A DNA stretch of 45,646 bases from NCBI GenBank assembly GCA_038852285.1, contig JAWCKG010000011.1:1-45646 (forward strand), read 5' to 3'. Under the pieces are notes generated by a model. The model did not search any database. It was given only the letters and a program-made list of their open reading frames with translations, and was not told where the DNA came from. How positions within the stretch are numbered: position 1 is the stretch's first letter; each line of letters opens with the position of its first letter. Of the stretch, positions 33,996 to 42,443 are shown in pieces. A program made the translations under genes and the position numbers. Source of the DNA: Candidatus Bathyarchaeia archaeon (lineage in GTDB: Archaea; Thermoproteota; Bathyarchaeia; 40CM-2-53-6; DTGE01).

Positions 33996-34535
33996 ATGGA
34001 TGATGATTTATACATGCCTGGCCATGCTCCAATGGCTTGCTCCGCAAAAAACAGTCCTTTAAAGTTTGGAGCCTCGGCGTCCAATTCGGGCTCCGAAAAC
34101 TTCACTTTGAGAAGCGACGACTTTGAGAATAACGGTAGGATTCCGCCAAGGTTTACGTGCGACGGTGAGGATGTTTCACCTCACCTGGCTTGGTCTAATC
34201 CACCAACCGGGGTGAAAAGCTACGCGTTAAGCGTTGTCGACCCAGACGCCCCCGGTGGGACCTTCATCCACTGGTTGGTATACAATATTCCAGTTCAATG
34301 CGCGGAGATCGAGAGGGGAAGACTTCCACCCGGTGCTGTAGAAGTGGAAAATGATTTTGGTAGAAGAGGCTACGGAGGCCCCTGCCCCCCATACGGAACC
34401 CATAGATACATATTTACGCTTCACGCTTTGAACGTCGAACGCTTGGAGGGGGTTATGAGGAGAAACTTCTTTCAGAAGGTTGGCGAGAAAACCATCGCCA
34501 AGGCAACCTTGACGGGACTATACTCCAGGCGATAG
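33996..34535 (+). CDS. PEBP / YbhB-YbcL family protein
   Basis: A 179-residue phosphatidylethanolamine-binding-protein homologue. The conserved anion pocket is clear: PPRFTCDGEDVSPHLAW, then SVVDPDAPGGTFIHWLVYNI (DPDAP and the HW pair) and GPCPPYGTHRYIFTLHALN. Members bind anionic ligands. The bacterial and archaeal group has no settled role. The N-terminal 35 residues (DDDLYMPGHAPMACSAKNS) precede the domain and are unusual. GAGG seven bases before the ATG and the TATA position set the start. Confidence 0.93.
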   Translation: MDDDLYMPGHAPMACSAKNSPLKFGASASNSGSENFTLRSDDFENNGRIPPRFTCDGEDVSPHLAWSNPPTGVKSYALSVVDPDAPGGTFIHWLVYNIPVQCAEIERGRLPPGAVEVENDFGRRGYGGPCPPYGTHRYIFTLHALNVERLEGVMRRNFFQKVGEKTIAKATLTGLYSRR

Positions 34536-34630
34536 CATGCCCGGCTCAGAGCCCCACGCGTTGGCTCTGAGCTTAAAACGTTTACCTTTAAAACTATGAT
34601 GCTCGAGGTTTTAAGCTTATGAATCAGCGT

Positions 34631-34861
34631 TTAAACTCCAGCTAGCTTTCTCAACAAGTCTAGGAACCGGCCGAAGAAGCCTCCGCTCAGGAACTGTATC
34701 GCCGTCCCCAGAATGGACATAGTGACGTAAACCTCGAGAGGAACCCCTAAAGCCAGGGCGATGACCCCTCCGACAGCGCCGTAGAACAGCGTATGCGCAG
34801 CAGAGTCCACAGCGAACCGTTTGAGGCTTCTGCCCTGTTTCAACGCTTCTAAGAGGCTCAA
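34631..34861 (-). CDS. Small two-helix protein resembling one half of AlaE
   Basis: A 76-residue membrane protein. RFAVDSAAHTLFYGAVGGVI and ALALGVPLEVYVTMSILGTA lead into FLSGGFFGRFLDLLRKLAGV. The F-x-x-D-x-x-A opening, the middle Gly and the closing G-x-x-G-x-F-L-D-x-x-R-K pattern look like the second half of the bacterial L-alanine exporter AlaE as I remember it. AlaE has two such halves in four helices. One half would have to dimerise. The family link is inference from the pattern. Confidence 0.6.
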   Translation of the reverse strand: MSLLEALKQGRSLKRFAVDSAAHTLFYGAVGGVIALALGVPLEVYVTMSILGTAIQFLSGGFFGRFLDLLRKLAGV

Positions 34862-35011
34862 AGCTTCTCAACTCCTAGACAAGCTGAGGGTACAGCCCAT
34901 AAAAGGCGTTATTCAAAAACTCGATCTAACGGGCTTCGACATAGTCGGACGTAGCCTCAACTATTCACGGCGAACTTTCCGCGAGGTGCGAGGCGCAGAG
35001 GCGATTAGGGT

Positions 35012-35782
35012 TCACCTAGAGGATTGATATAGGCGTGAAAAGTTTGTGAGGGTCTTATCAGCTACTTGTTCCATTTCAACGCCCTTCAACTTGGAAACTT
35101 CTACTAGGGTTTTAAGGACGTCTTTTGGCTCCGAAGCCTCCAATCCATATTTGACAGGGGCGTCTGTTTCAATCAGCAGGTTCTCCAAGGATGCCTCCTG
35201 GATGGCTGCCCTATGATCCTTGCTGTAAGCTAAGGCGGGCGTAGCTGACACGTAATAGCCTTCGTCGAGGACCTGTTTAAGGAGCGCGATGGAACCAGTA
35301 TACCAGTGAAATATCGCTTTCCTTACCCCCATACTGACGGCGAGGCTGTAGCATTCCTCCCATGCTCCCCTCCCATGAATGGTGATGGGTTTGTCGTATT
35401 CCTTGGCCATTTTAAGGGCTTCCTCGAAGGCGAATCGCTGTAAACTCTTCCTGCTTGGATCCTTCTTCACCTCCTTGAGCCAGTAATCTAAACCCACTTC
35501 GCCCAGCCCCGCGGCCCTTCCAACATGCTCCCGAATATATGTGAGTGCGGGTTCAACGTCTTCCTCTACGAGGCCCCAGGGGTGCAGCCCTAAGCATGGG
35601 AAGACCTTTATAGCGGAAGCCCATTGTTTTTCAGCTATCCGCATCGTCTCGACGTTGGATTGAAGTCCGACGCCCATGGAGGCGATGGCGCATACTCCGG
35701 CTTCAGCGGCCCTTTGAATCACCTCCTCCACTCTATCCATATCCGCCAAATGCGCGTGGGCGTCGGCGACCAGAAGGATTAT
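35012..35782 (-). CDS. tatD: TatD-family metal-dependent hydrolase with non-canonical ATA start
   Basis: An amidohydrolase-fold TatD nuclease of about 256 residues. Metal ligands are HAHL at the N-terminus, GEVGLDYW (Glu), TIHGRG (His), AIFHWYTG (His) and IETDAPV (Asp). The H-x-H motif lies upstream of the first TTG (35749). Its frame is open only back to a TGA at 35785, with no ATG, GTG or TTG between. AGGTGA stands six bases before an ATA codon at 35782, whose product would begin MILLVADAHAHL, a perfect TatD N-terminus. The start is probably ATA, or ATG mutated or misread. It overlaps the end of the phosphatase gene. Confidence 0.93.
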   Translation of the reverse strand: MILLVADAHAHLADMDRVEEVIQRAAEAGVCAIASMGVGLQSNVETMRIAEKQWASAIKVFPCLGLHPWGLVEEDVEPALTYIREHVGRAAGLGEVGLDYWLKEVKKDPSRKSLQRFAFEEALKMAKEYDKPITIHGRGAWEECYSLAVSMGVRKAIFHWYTGSIALLKQVLDEGYYVSATPALAYSKDHRAAIQEASLENLLIETDAPVKYGLEASEPKDVLKTLVEVSKLKGVEMEQVADKTLTNFSRLYQSSR

Positions 35783-36315
35783 TCAACCTCACCTTTCTTC
35801 AAACATAGGCTCCATCCCTGAAGGCCTGGATGAGTTTCGTCCGCCTCCGATGCCCTAAAGAGTGTAAAAACCTTGCCGCCACCCTTCAACCGCGTTGTCT
35901 TAGGATGTTTCGCTCCGTTTAGGTCTTGAAGGAGTTTCCGAATGTTTTCATAAATCTCATCCCTAATCTTCCTCAAATAATCTATGGAGTACAAGGCTTT
36001 CAACTCCTCAGCGGATTCCGCTCCTATGCTCCACTCCTGAACCTTGCCTCGGAACTTCTGGGGAATCCTGCCTTTACATTTAAAAGCCACGATTCTGTCG
36101 GCTTCACGCAACATTGAAGGGGTGAGCTTTTTGGGTTTAAGGCCTACAGCCTTAACCCCTATCTCCTTCAGGACGGTTATAACGTTTTCATCCACGTATT
36201 CGGCAGGTTCCAAGCCGGCGCTGAAGGCCCCACCTCCAGCGAGGCTGTTGAAGATGGCCTCCGCCATCTGGCTCCTCCTCGCGTTGTTCACACAGATGAA
36301 GAGAACCTTGACCAA
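35779..36315 (-). CDS. Low-molecular-weight phosphatase / arsenate-reductase-like protein
   Basis: A 178-residue LMW-PTP-fold protein with TTG start. The P-loop is CVNNARRSQMAEA (Cys8, C-x5-R-S), after MVKVLFI. Family members are protein-tyrosine phosphatases or arsenate reductases. The usual Asp-Pro after the Trp-like segment, the catalytic acid, is not evident: EWSIGAESAEEL stands there. The last 40 residues (TTRLKGGGKVFTLFRAS onward) form a basic extension. The tatD frame overlaps the stop, so the two are likely co-transcribed. Confidence 0.85.
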   Translation of the reverse strand: MVKVLFICVNNARRSQMAEAIFNSLAGGGAFSAGLEPAEYVDENVITVLKEIGVKAVGLKPKKLTPSMLREADRIVAFKCKGRIPQKFRGKVQEWSIGAESAEELKALYSIDYLRKIRDEIYENIRKLLQDLNGAKHPKTTRLKGGGKVFTLFRASEADETHPGLQGWSLCLKKGEVE

Positions 36316-36478
36316 TCACCCATCCATCTCCCGCGGATAAGCCTCAGTAAACCCTATCGAACCTTTAGATAAATGTTGAGAACACGTAAACACACCTTAG
36401 AACGGTTAGAGCCTGGAGCACAGCTGTAGGGCTGTAAGTGAAGACGTCGAGGTTCAGATTAGGTTATAGGGTGTTTGG

Positions 36479-37990
36479 TTAGGGTGGGAGTTTGAGGTTG
36501 GAGAATAGTTGACCCATCACCTGGCTTATCGTAGTCGGGTATATTCCCAGCAAAACGGTGATGAACGCCAAGACAATGATAGGGGCCAGCATCAGCGCCG
36601 GGGCTTCTGGTCCGCTGATTCTTAAGCTTGGCTTCAGCTCTCCGAAGAACATTCTCCGGAAGGCCCATAAACCGTATCCAGCTGTGATGATGGAGGATAT
36701 TACCGCTAGGGAGATAAGCCAAACCTGGGTTATGTTGGGAGCGAGCATGGAGGTTAACGCCGTTTTCATCGAGCCGGCGAACACGAAAACCTCTCCCCAG
36801 AATCCTACGAGAGGTGGCACGCCCGCCAGGCTGAGGAAGGCGATGAGGGTGGCTGTGGCCGTGTATGGCATCTTCCCCGCTAACCCTCCTAGGTCATCGA
36901 TGAGCCGGGTGTGGAAGCTGTGCATGAAGACCCCGGAAACCATGAAGAGAATCGCTTTGGCCAACCCATGGCTCAAGTATAGTACTCCGGCGCCCGTTAG
37001 CCCCAATGTGGAGACGGACGCCGCCCCTAAGAGGAGGTAACCCATCTGGCTGATGCTTGAGAAAGCCAATAAGCGCTTTAGGTCCTTCTGGGCGAGGGCC
37101 ATGAGTCCCCCATAGAACATGGTGGTGACAGCTAACCCCAACAGGGTGGTTGTGAAGCGTGAGTCCTTCATCACCACGGGAAAGGCGGTGTACGTGATTC
37201 GAATGGCCGCGTATCCCCCAATTCCGATCATGGCGGGTGAAAGCAGGGCGCTGATGGGAGTCGGCGCCTCCGCGTGGGCGTCGGGAAGCCAGTTGTGAAG
37301 CGGGAATATCGCCATCTTCACAAGCAATCCAAGGAGGATGAGGGATACGATTAGGGTGGTGAAGCCCGGGGGACCTGCCTTTAAGCGATCCGCGACTTGG
37401 AAGATTTCAAAGGTCCCTGAAGCATATTTGGTGAGCAACACACCGGCGAGAAGGGACAGAGCTCCAGCCTCAGTGTACATGAAGTATTTGAATGCGATGG
37501 CCTCCTTTCTCCCGGTTCCCCACACCGCGATCAAAGCCCACGAGGGGATTAGCATCAGCTCGAAGAACAGGAAGAAGGCTACCAGGTTGGTTGAAACCAC
37601 GGTTCCAACCATCCCCACAGCGTACAGAAGGTACAGCGCGTAATATGACTCTAAGTTTTCAGAGCCCTCCATGTAGTCGATAGAGTATAAGGCTATCAGA
37701 GCGGAGAGCAGGGATATGAGGAAGGCTATGGGGGAGCTGAACCCATCCGCCAGCAACGTGAACCTGTCTAAGAGAGGAGCCCAAGGATAGACGGCGGTTA
37801 AACCCTCTCCTAGGAAGCCTAGATAGATGCCGATGGAAATGTACCCGTAAATGATGGTGGGGTACATCATCGCCCCGAACACGATCCAACCCGCCCTATG
37901 CCTTAAATCCCGGCCCAACCATAGGACGAAAGGCGACGTGGCGGCGGGCACGATTAGGCTTTGCAGAATTAACCCCAACTCATCCATCAT
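36479..37990 (-). CDS. nuoM: Complex I NuoM-type antiporter-like subunit
   Basis: A 503-residue, about fourteen-helix membrane subunit. LFFELMLIPSWALIAVWG carries the conserved Glu of TM5, and PLHNWLPDAHAEAPTPISAL is the NuoM version of the central Lys/His loop region. These helices move H+ (or Na+) when the complex works. It is the last gene of the operon, eight bases after nuoL. Confidence 0.93.
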   Translation of the reverse strand: MMDELGLILQSLIVPAATSPFVLWLGRDLRHRAGWIVFGAMMYPTIIYGYISIGIYLGFLGEGLTAVYPWAPLLDRFTLLADGFSSPIAFLISLLSALIALYSIDYMEGSENLESYYALYLLYAVGMVGTVVSTNLVAFFLFFELMLIPSWALIAVWGTGRKEAIAFKYFMYTEAGALSLLAGVLLTKYASGTFEIFQVADRLKAGPPGFTTLIVSLILLGLLVKMAIFPLHNWLPDAHAEAPTPISALLSPAMIGIGGYAAIRITYTAFPVVMKDSRFTTTLLGLAVTTMFYGGLMALAQKDLKRLLAFSSISQMGYLLLGAASVSTLGLTGAGVLYLSHGLAKAILFMVSGVFMHSFHTRLIDDLGGLAGKMPYTATATLIAFLSLAGVPPLVGFWGEVFVFAGSMKTALTSMLAPNITQVWLISLAVISSIITAGYGLWAFRRMFFGELKPSLRISGPEAPALMLAPIIVLAFITVLLGIYPTTISQVMGQLFSNLKLPP

Positions 37991-37997
37991 GCAGCCT

Positions 37998-40043
37998 TTA
38001 ACCTCCTAACGCCAACCTGATCAGAATCAAAATCATCAGGATAAAGCCCAAGCTCATTCCCACCACGTTCAAGTTGAGGATTCCGGTATGGGTTCTCCTA
38101 AACCATCCTACCAGCCTTTGAGTAGACCCGGATAGGAAGGAGTTCACACCATCGATCGCCTTGGACTCCACCCCTCTAAACAGCCATCCAGCTGAGGCGA
38201 TGAAAGGCTCAAGCAGAGCTTGGTAGTAGAAGCGGTTAATGTACCATCGGTTGAAGAGGAAGGCCCTTAAAGACGCTAGGCTAGGCCTAATGGCCAGTAA
38301 CTGGTCAGCCGTCGGCCTACGCTTCACGTAGAGGAGGTAGGCCGGCGCCGCCCCGGCTATGAGCATGACGACGGAGAACGCTGTGACGATCCAAGCTGCC
38401 ATTGATCCATGAGTGGCGTGAGCTTCACCGAGGCCCAACACTTCACCGAGGAATCGGGCGAAAACAGCTTTTAACCAATCCCGAAACATGAACCCCGCTG
38501 CGCCGAACAGCACGGTTCCCGCGGCGAGCGCTAAATATGGGAGCTTCATGGCTGGAGGTGGATCATGGATGTGGACCCCCTCCTCTTTCAACGTTTTTAA
38601 CCGCTCGGTTTCAGGCCCATAAAAGGCCAAGCCGATCATCCTCACGGTGTAGAACGCCGTTACCGCCACCGTGAGGCAAGCTAATATGAACATCCATAGT
38701 TGCCCAGAGGTTAAAGCTGCCTCTAAGATGAGGTCCTTGCTCCAGAACCCGCTGAACAGCAGGGGGACGCCCATTAAGGAGAAGGCCGTTAAAACCGTGC
38801 ACCAGAAGGTGAGGGGCATGTAGCGTTTAAGGCCTCCCATATGGTAAAGGAACCTAGAGTGGCTGGCGTGGATCAACGCCCCGGCTGTTAGGAAGAGGGC
38901 TGCCTTAAACATGGCGTGGCTCATCAGGTGGAAGATGCCTCCCGTATAGCCTAAGAGGAATTCGGCGGTGGATCCGGCTACGCCGAGGGCGAGCATCATG
39001 TAACCCAGCTGGCTCACCGTAGAGTAGGCTAACACCTTCTTAATCTCCGTGGAAGCCATGGCTTGTGTTCCAGAAACAAAGGCGGTGACCACGCCTATCC
39101 ATGCCACAGTGTAGAAGAAAGTGATCATCTGGTTGGCGGAACCCGCGGTCCAAGCCGCTGTGTACAGCATGGGAAACAGCCTTCCCACCAGGTATACGCC
39201 CGCCTTCACCATCGTGGCTGCGTGGATCAAGGCGCTGACAGTGGTTGGACCGGCCATGGCGTCTGGCAACCACTCCATCAATGGTAACTGGGCTGATTTT
39301 CCCACCGGGCCGCCGAACATCAGGATGGCGGCGGGGGCCAACAACCACAGGGGAACCTTGAGAACAGCCCCCTCCTGGAGCTCAGTAAAGCTGAGCGTGC
39401 CCGCGTACGCGAGTATGATGAACACGCCGATGAGCATCCCCACATCCCCAATCCTAGTGGCTATGAAAGCCTTTAACCCACAGTGGGATGGCGGGTAGGC
39501 TTCTCGCCCCTCACCCACCCAGCATTTCAACCAATCCGCTTTCGAATCCCTGTACCAGAAACCGATAAGCGCATAGCTGCATAGGCCTACGCCCTCCCAT
39601 CCGAATAGGAGTTGGATGAAGTTGTCGGACATTACGAGGAGTAGCATGTTGCCTATGAAGAGGTTCATGAAGAACCAGTATCGGGTTAAACCTTCCTCCT
39701 TCTCCATGTAGGCTAGGGAGTAAACCATGATGAGCATGCTTACAATGGAAACGACGTTGGCCATGATGACGCTTAAGGGGTCCACGATCACCCCCGCCTT
39801 CACCGAGATGAGGGTTGAGCCGGGAACTTGAACCCAATCCACTTGGTTATGGATCAGCTCACCCCTCATCAAGTGTGGAAGTAGTAGGATGGTCATGAAA
39901 GCGGTGAGGATTGAAACGGCCACCGCGAAGTAGTCCCTCAACCTCCTATTGACGCGGGCGGCGAGAGGGGTCAACGCGGCTCCTATCAGGGGGATTATCC
40001 AGCAAAGCCACGCGGGCCAAACCCATTCGCTTGAAAACGCCAT
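37998..40043 (-). CDS. nuoL: Complex I NuoL-type subunit
   Basis: A 681-residue NuoL. LLFGWEGVGLCSYALIGFWY and LPLMEWLPDAMAGPTTVSAL are diagnostic of NuoL, and the extra C-terminal helices after residue 520 form the lateral arm that runs along the membrane domain. A cytoplasmic loop near residue 490 is rich in charges. It lies between the MrpD-like gene and nuoM with spacers of 3 and 7 bases. Confidence 0.95.
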   Translation of the reverse strand: MAFSSEWVWPAWLCWIIPLIGAALTPLAARVNRRLRDYFAVAVSILTAFMTILLLPHLMRGELIHNQVDWVQVPGSTLISVKAGVIVDPLSVIMANVVSIVSMLIMVYSLAYMEKEEGLTRYWFFMNLFIGNMLLLVMSDNFIQLLFGWEGVGLCSYALIGFWYRDSKADWLKCWVGEGREAYPPSHCGLKAFIATRIGDVGMLIGVFIILAYAGTLSFTELQEGAVLKVPLWLLAPAAILMFGGPVGKSAQLPLMEWLPDAMAGPTTVSALIHAATMVKAGVYLVGRLFPMLYTAAWTAGSANQMITFFYTVAWIGVVTAFVSGTQAMASTEIKKVLAYSTVSQLGYMMLALGVAGSTAEFLLGYTGGIFHLMSHAMFKAALFLTAGALIHASHSRFLYHMGGLKRYMPLTFWCTVLTAFSLMGVPLLFSGFWSKDLILEAALTSGQLWMFILACLTVAVTAFYTVRMIGLAFYGPETERLKTLKEEGVHIHDPPPAMKLPYLALAAGTVLFGAAGFMFRDWLKAVFARFLGEVLGLGEAHATHGSMAAWIVTAFSVVMLIAGAAPAYLLYVKRRPTADQLLAIRPSLASLRAFLFNRWYINRFYYQALLEPFIASAGWLFRGVESKAIDGVNSFLSGSTQRLVGWFRRTHTGILNLNVVGMSLGFILMILILIRLALGG

Positions 40044-40046
40044 TTT

Positions 40047-41600
40047 TCACCAACCTCCCAGCAATGTTCTCGAAACGGATTCAACCAAGCTGATCATGGG
40101 TCCTGGGGTTAAACCCACCAGGATGATGAGGGCCGCTAACAACACGATGGGGGCGACCATGGGTATTGGAGCCTCCTTCACCGCGTCCAGTCCGCTGGTG
40201 GGCTTCTTTACCAAGATCCTTTGAACCAGCCATAGGTAGTATGAGGCGGAGAAGACGCTGTTCAACACGACTAGGGTTGTGATGGTTGAGAGGAAGCCGT
40301 CGCCTGGGATGCCTAGGCCGCCGAGGATGATGAGGAGCTTGCTCCAGAACCCGCTGAAAGGAGGGATCCCGGCTAAGGAGAAGAGCCCTATGGACAGCGA
40401 GGCCCCAGTCCACTTCATCCTCCTTCCCACACCTTCCAGCGCTGAAATATCCCTAGTTTTAGCCTCGTGGAGGAAGCATCCTGAGCAGAGGAAGAGAAGC
40501 CCCTTGCCGAGGGCGTGGTTGAACACGTGGAACAGCCCACCAGTCGCCGCCAGCGCGGCTACTCCCAGCGCAGCCCTCGGTTCGACGGAGTAATACTTTG
40601 TGATGACGTATCCTCCGATACCTAGGCCTGTGATGATGTACCCTATGTTGACGACGCTGGAATAAGCGAGCAAGCGTTTAATGTCGGATTGGAGGAGGGC
40701 CATGAAGTTTCCAACGGTGAGGGTGAGGACGCCGAAAACCATCAGGAGGGCGCCGTAGTTGAAGGTCGTGGGGTTGAAGAGCGTGAACATGCTTCTTCCG
40801 ACGCCATATACTCCGGCTTTGATGACGACGCCTGAAAGCATGGCGCTGATGGAGCTGGGAGCAGCTGGGTGGGCGTCGGGAAGCCAGGTGTGGAGGGGGA
40901 CGATGGCCGCGGTTACCCCGAATCCCGCGACGATCACCGCGATGAGGAGGTACAGGGTGATCGGGCTTACGCCTCCCTGGGCGATCAACGCTGATCTGAT
41001 TAACCTAAAGTTGACGGTTCCCGTCATCCCGTAGAAGATGGATACTCCATATAGGATCATGAGGGATCCAAGGGTACTCATGATCAAGTACTTGAACCCC
41101 GCCTCAACCGGCTCCCAAAGATGCTTTCTGAAGCTGACCAAGGCGTAGGATGAGACGCACATCATCTCCCAGAATACGAATAGGTTGAAGAAGTCGCCTG
41201 AAAAGGCTACGCCCACCATGCCCGCTACGAGGGTTAAGAGCAACGTGTAGTAGGAGTCCTGTCCAGTATCCTTTTCCATGTACCGTGTGGAGTACACGGC
41301 GACCAGTAATCCCAGTCCGGTGAAAAGCCACGCAAAGTATATGGATAACAGGTCGACATACAACTCCACTCCTCCGTTGAGAGCTGGAAATCCAGCGAAT
41401 ATGTATTTAGCTGGACCTAAGGCTTGAATGTCATGATAGAGGAACAGGAGCGTGTAGAATGAGAGGGCGAGTGCTAGGATGCACACGATCTCCCTGACTC
41501 GCTCCGCTTTAAAGGCCCTGCCGACGATGGAGGCGACTGGGGTGAGGGCTGCGCCTCCTAGGAGGATCAGTATGGGCTGGATGATCAGCGGAGGGTTCAT
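40047..41600 (-). CDS. MrpD-like antiporter subunit in the NuoN position
   Basis: A 517-residue, roughly fourteen-helix subunit. The TM5 Glu is in FNLFVFWEMMCVSSYALVSF, and the TM7-8 region reads PLHTWLPDAHPAAPSSISAM then SGVVIKAGVYGVGR, the wording of MrpD/MnhD rather than NuoN. MrpD is a Na+/H+ antiporter subunit and an ancestor of complex I pumps. It lies after nuoK and before nuoL. Confidence 0.88.
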   Translation of the reverse strand: MNPPLIIQPILILLGGAALTPVASIVGRAFKAERVREIVCILALALSFYTLLFLYHDIQALGPAKYIFAGFPALNGGVELYVDLLSIYFAWLFTGLGLLVAVYSTRYMEKDTGQDSYYTLLLTLVAGMVGVAFSGDFFNLFVFWEMMCVSSYALVSFRKHLWEPVEAGFKYLIMSTLGSLMILYGVSIFYGMTGTVNFRLIRSALIAQGGVSPITLYLLIAVIVAGFGVTAAIVPLHTWLPDAHPAAPSSISAMLSGVVIKAGVYGVGRSMFTLFNPTTFNYGALLMVFGVLTLTVGNFMALLQSDIKRLLAYSSVVNIGYIITGLGIGGYVITKYYSVEPRAALGVAALAATGGLFHVFNHALGKGLLFLCSGCFLHEAKTRDISALEGVGRRMKWTGASLSIGLFSLAGIPPFSGFWSKLLIILGGLGIPGDGFLSTITTLVVLNSVFSASYYLWLVQRILVKKPTSGLDAVKEAPIPMVAPIVLLAALIILVGLTPGPMISLVESVSRTLLGGW

Positions 41601-41604
41601 ACCT

Positions 41605-41916
41605 TTACCACCTTAACCTTCTAAGCTTTCTCAGGTCCAATGTTCCATAGTGTCTGTAGGCATGGATGATTAAAGACAAGGCGACGGCAGCCACGGCGGC
41701 TCCCACGGCTATTGACGTGAAAACCATTGACTGAGCGAGCGGATCTGAGACCCCTCCTCTGAACCCGAAGGCTAGGATGTTCAGGTTCACGGCCACTGTT
41801 ATGACTTCGAGTCCAATAATGGTCTTCACAATGTTTCTGCTGGCCATAACTGCGTATAACCCGATGAGAATTAAGATGGCTGAAACCACAGGGTAGAGTG
41901 GAATGACATTCACCAT
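41605..41916 (-). CDS. nuoK: Complex I NuoK subunit
   Basis: A 103-residue three-helix NuoK. NIVKTIIGLEVITVAVNLNI contains the Glu of TM2, and AQSMVFTSIAVGAAVAAVAL is helix three. NuoK links the proton-transfer half channels. It is 2 bases downstream of the J' gene and 4 bases upstream of the MrpD-like gene. Confidence 0.92.
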   Translation of the reverse strand: MVNVIPLYPVVSAILILIGLYAVMASRNIVKTIIGLEVITVAVNLNILAFGFRGGVSDPLAQSMVFTSIAVGAAVAAVALSLIIHAYRHYGTLDLRKLRRLRW

Positions 41917-41918
41917 GA

Positions 41919-42185
41919 CTATCCTACCTTCATCTCGGTTTCACGAGTGTTTTTTTCCCTTCTGAATAAGGCGGCGACGGCTGCGCTGGCTGAGAAGATG
42001 AGGAAAGCTTGGGCCAGTATGTCTAGTCCCCGGAAGGTCCAGTAAAACTTCTCCACCTCTGGTCGATAGGGTAGCTGTGGTAGCGGGAACCCGTAAAGAA
42101 GGTTGCCGAAGGCTAAGACGAATGCTAAAATTATCGACACGATCACAGCCGCCAATATGGCTTCGAATTGATCTTGACCGTTCAC
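41919..42185 (-). CDS. NuoJ C-terminal-half / MbhE-like subunit
   Basis: An 88-residue two-helix protein. Helix one is LAAVIVSIILAFVLAFGNLL, followed by a loop (PLPQLPYRPEVEKFYWTFRG), then LDILAQAFLIFSASAAVAAL. The FRG-x-D-x-L-A pattern is like MbhE/MrpB modules, and also like the second part of a split NuoJ (as in methanosarcinal FpoJ). It overlaps the N-terminal NuoJ gene by four bases (ATGA), which supports a split nuoJ. Confidence 0.75.
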   Translation of the reverse strand: MNGQDQFEAILAAVIVSIILAFVLAFGNLLYGFPLPQLPYRPEVEKFYWTFRGLDILAQAFLIFSASAAVAALFRREKNTRETEMKVG

Positions 42186-42424
42186 TCCAACCCTCCTCCC
42201 AGCGTGTGTAAGGTCACTAAGAAGAGCACGGTAACCGCGCCCGCGTAGACGAGAAGTTGAAACACGGCCACGAAGGGCGCGCCTAGAAGGTAATAGATCA
42301 TGGAGACAGAAACGTTAAAGGCTGCAAACAGCGCGATGGCCCTGGTGAGGTCTCGGACGCCGATGGTGGCCATAGCCGTGGCGATCGTCACGGCGACCAA
42401 CACGTAGTGAAACGCTTCAATCAA
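42182..42424 (-). CDS. nuoJ: Complex I NuoJ subunit, N-terminal half
   Basis: An 80-residue two-to-three-helix protein. YYLLGAPFVAVFQLLVYAGA then VTVLFLVTLHTLG is the NuoJ signature of helix three, near the pi-bulge. Full NuoJ is about 170 residues, so the rest must come from the next gene. It lies 19 bases downstream of nuoH. Confidence 0.88.
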   Translation of the reverse strand: MIEAFHYVLVAVTIATAMATIGVRDLTRAIALFAAFNVSVSMIYYLLGAPFVAVFQLLVYAGAVTVLFLVTLHTLGGGLE

Positions 42425-42443
42425 ACTTTCCTTACCCTCCTTG

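Noticed and set aside
34617-34871. Alternative reverse frame over the AlaE-like gene
   Set aside because: Arg-rich and non-membrane in nature, whereas the 34631-34861 frame shows clean membrane helices.
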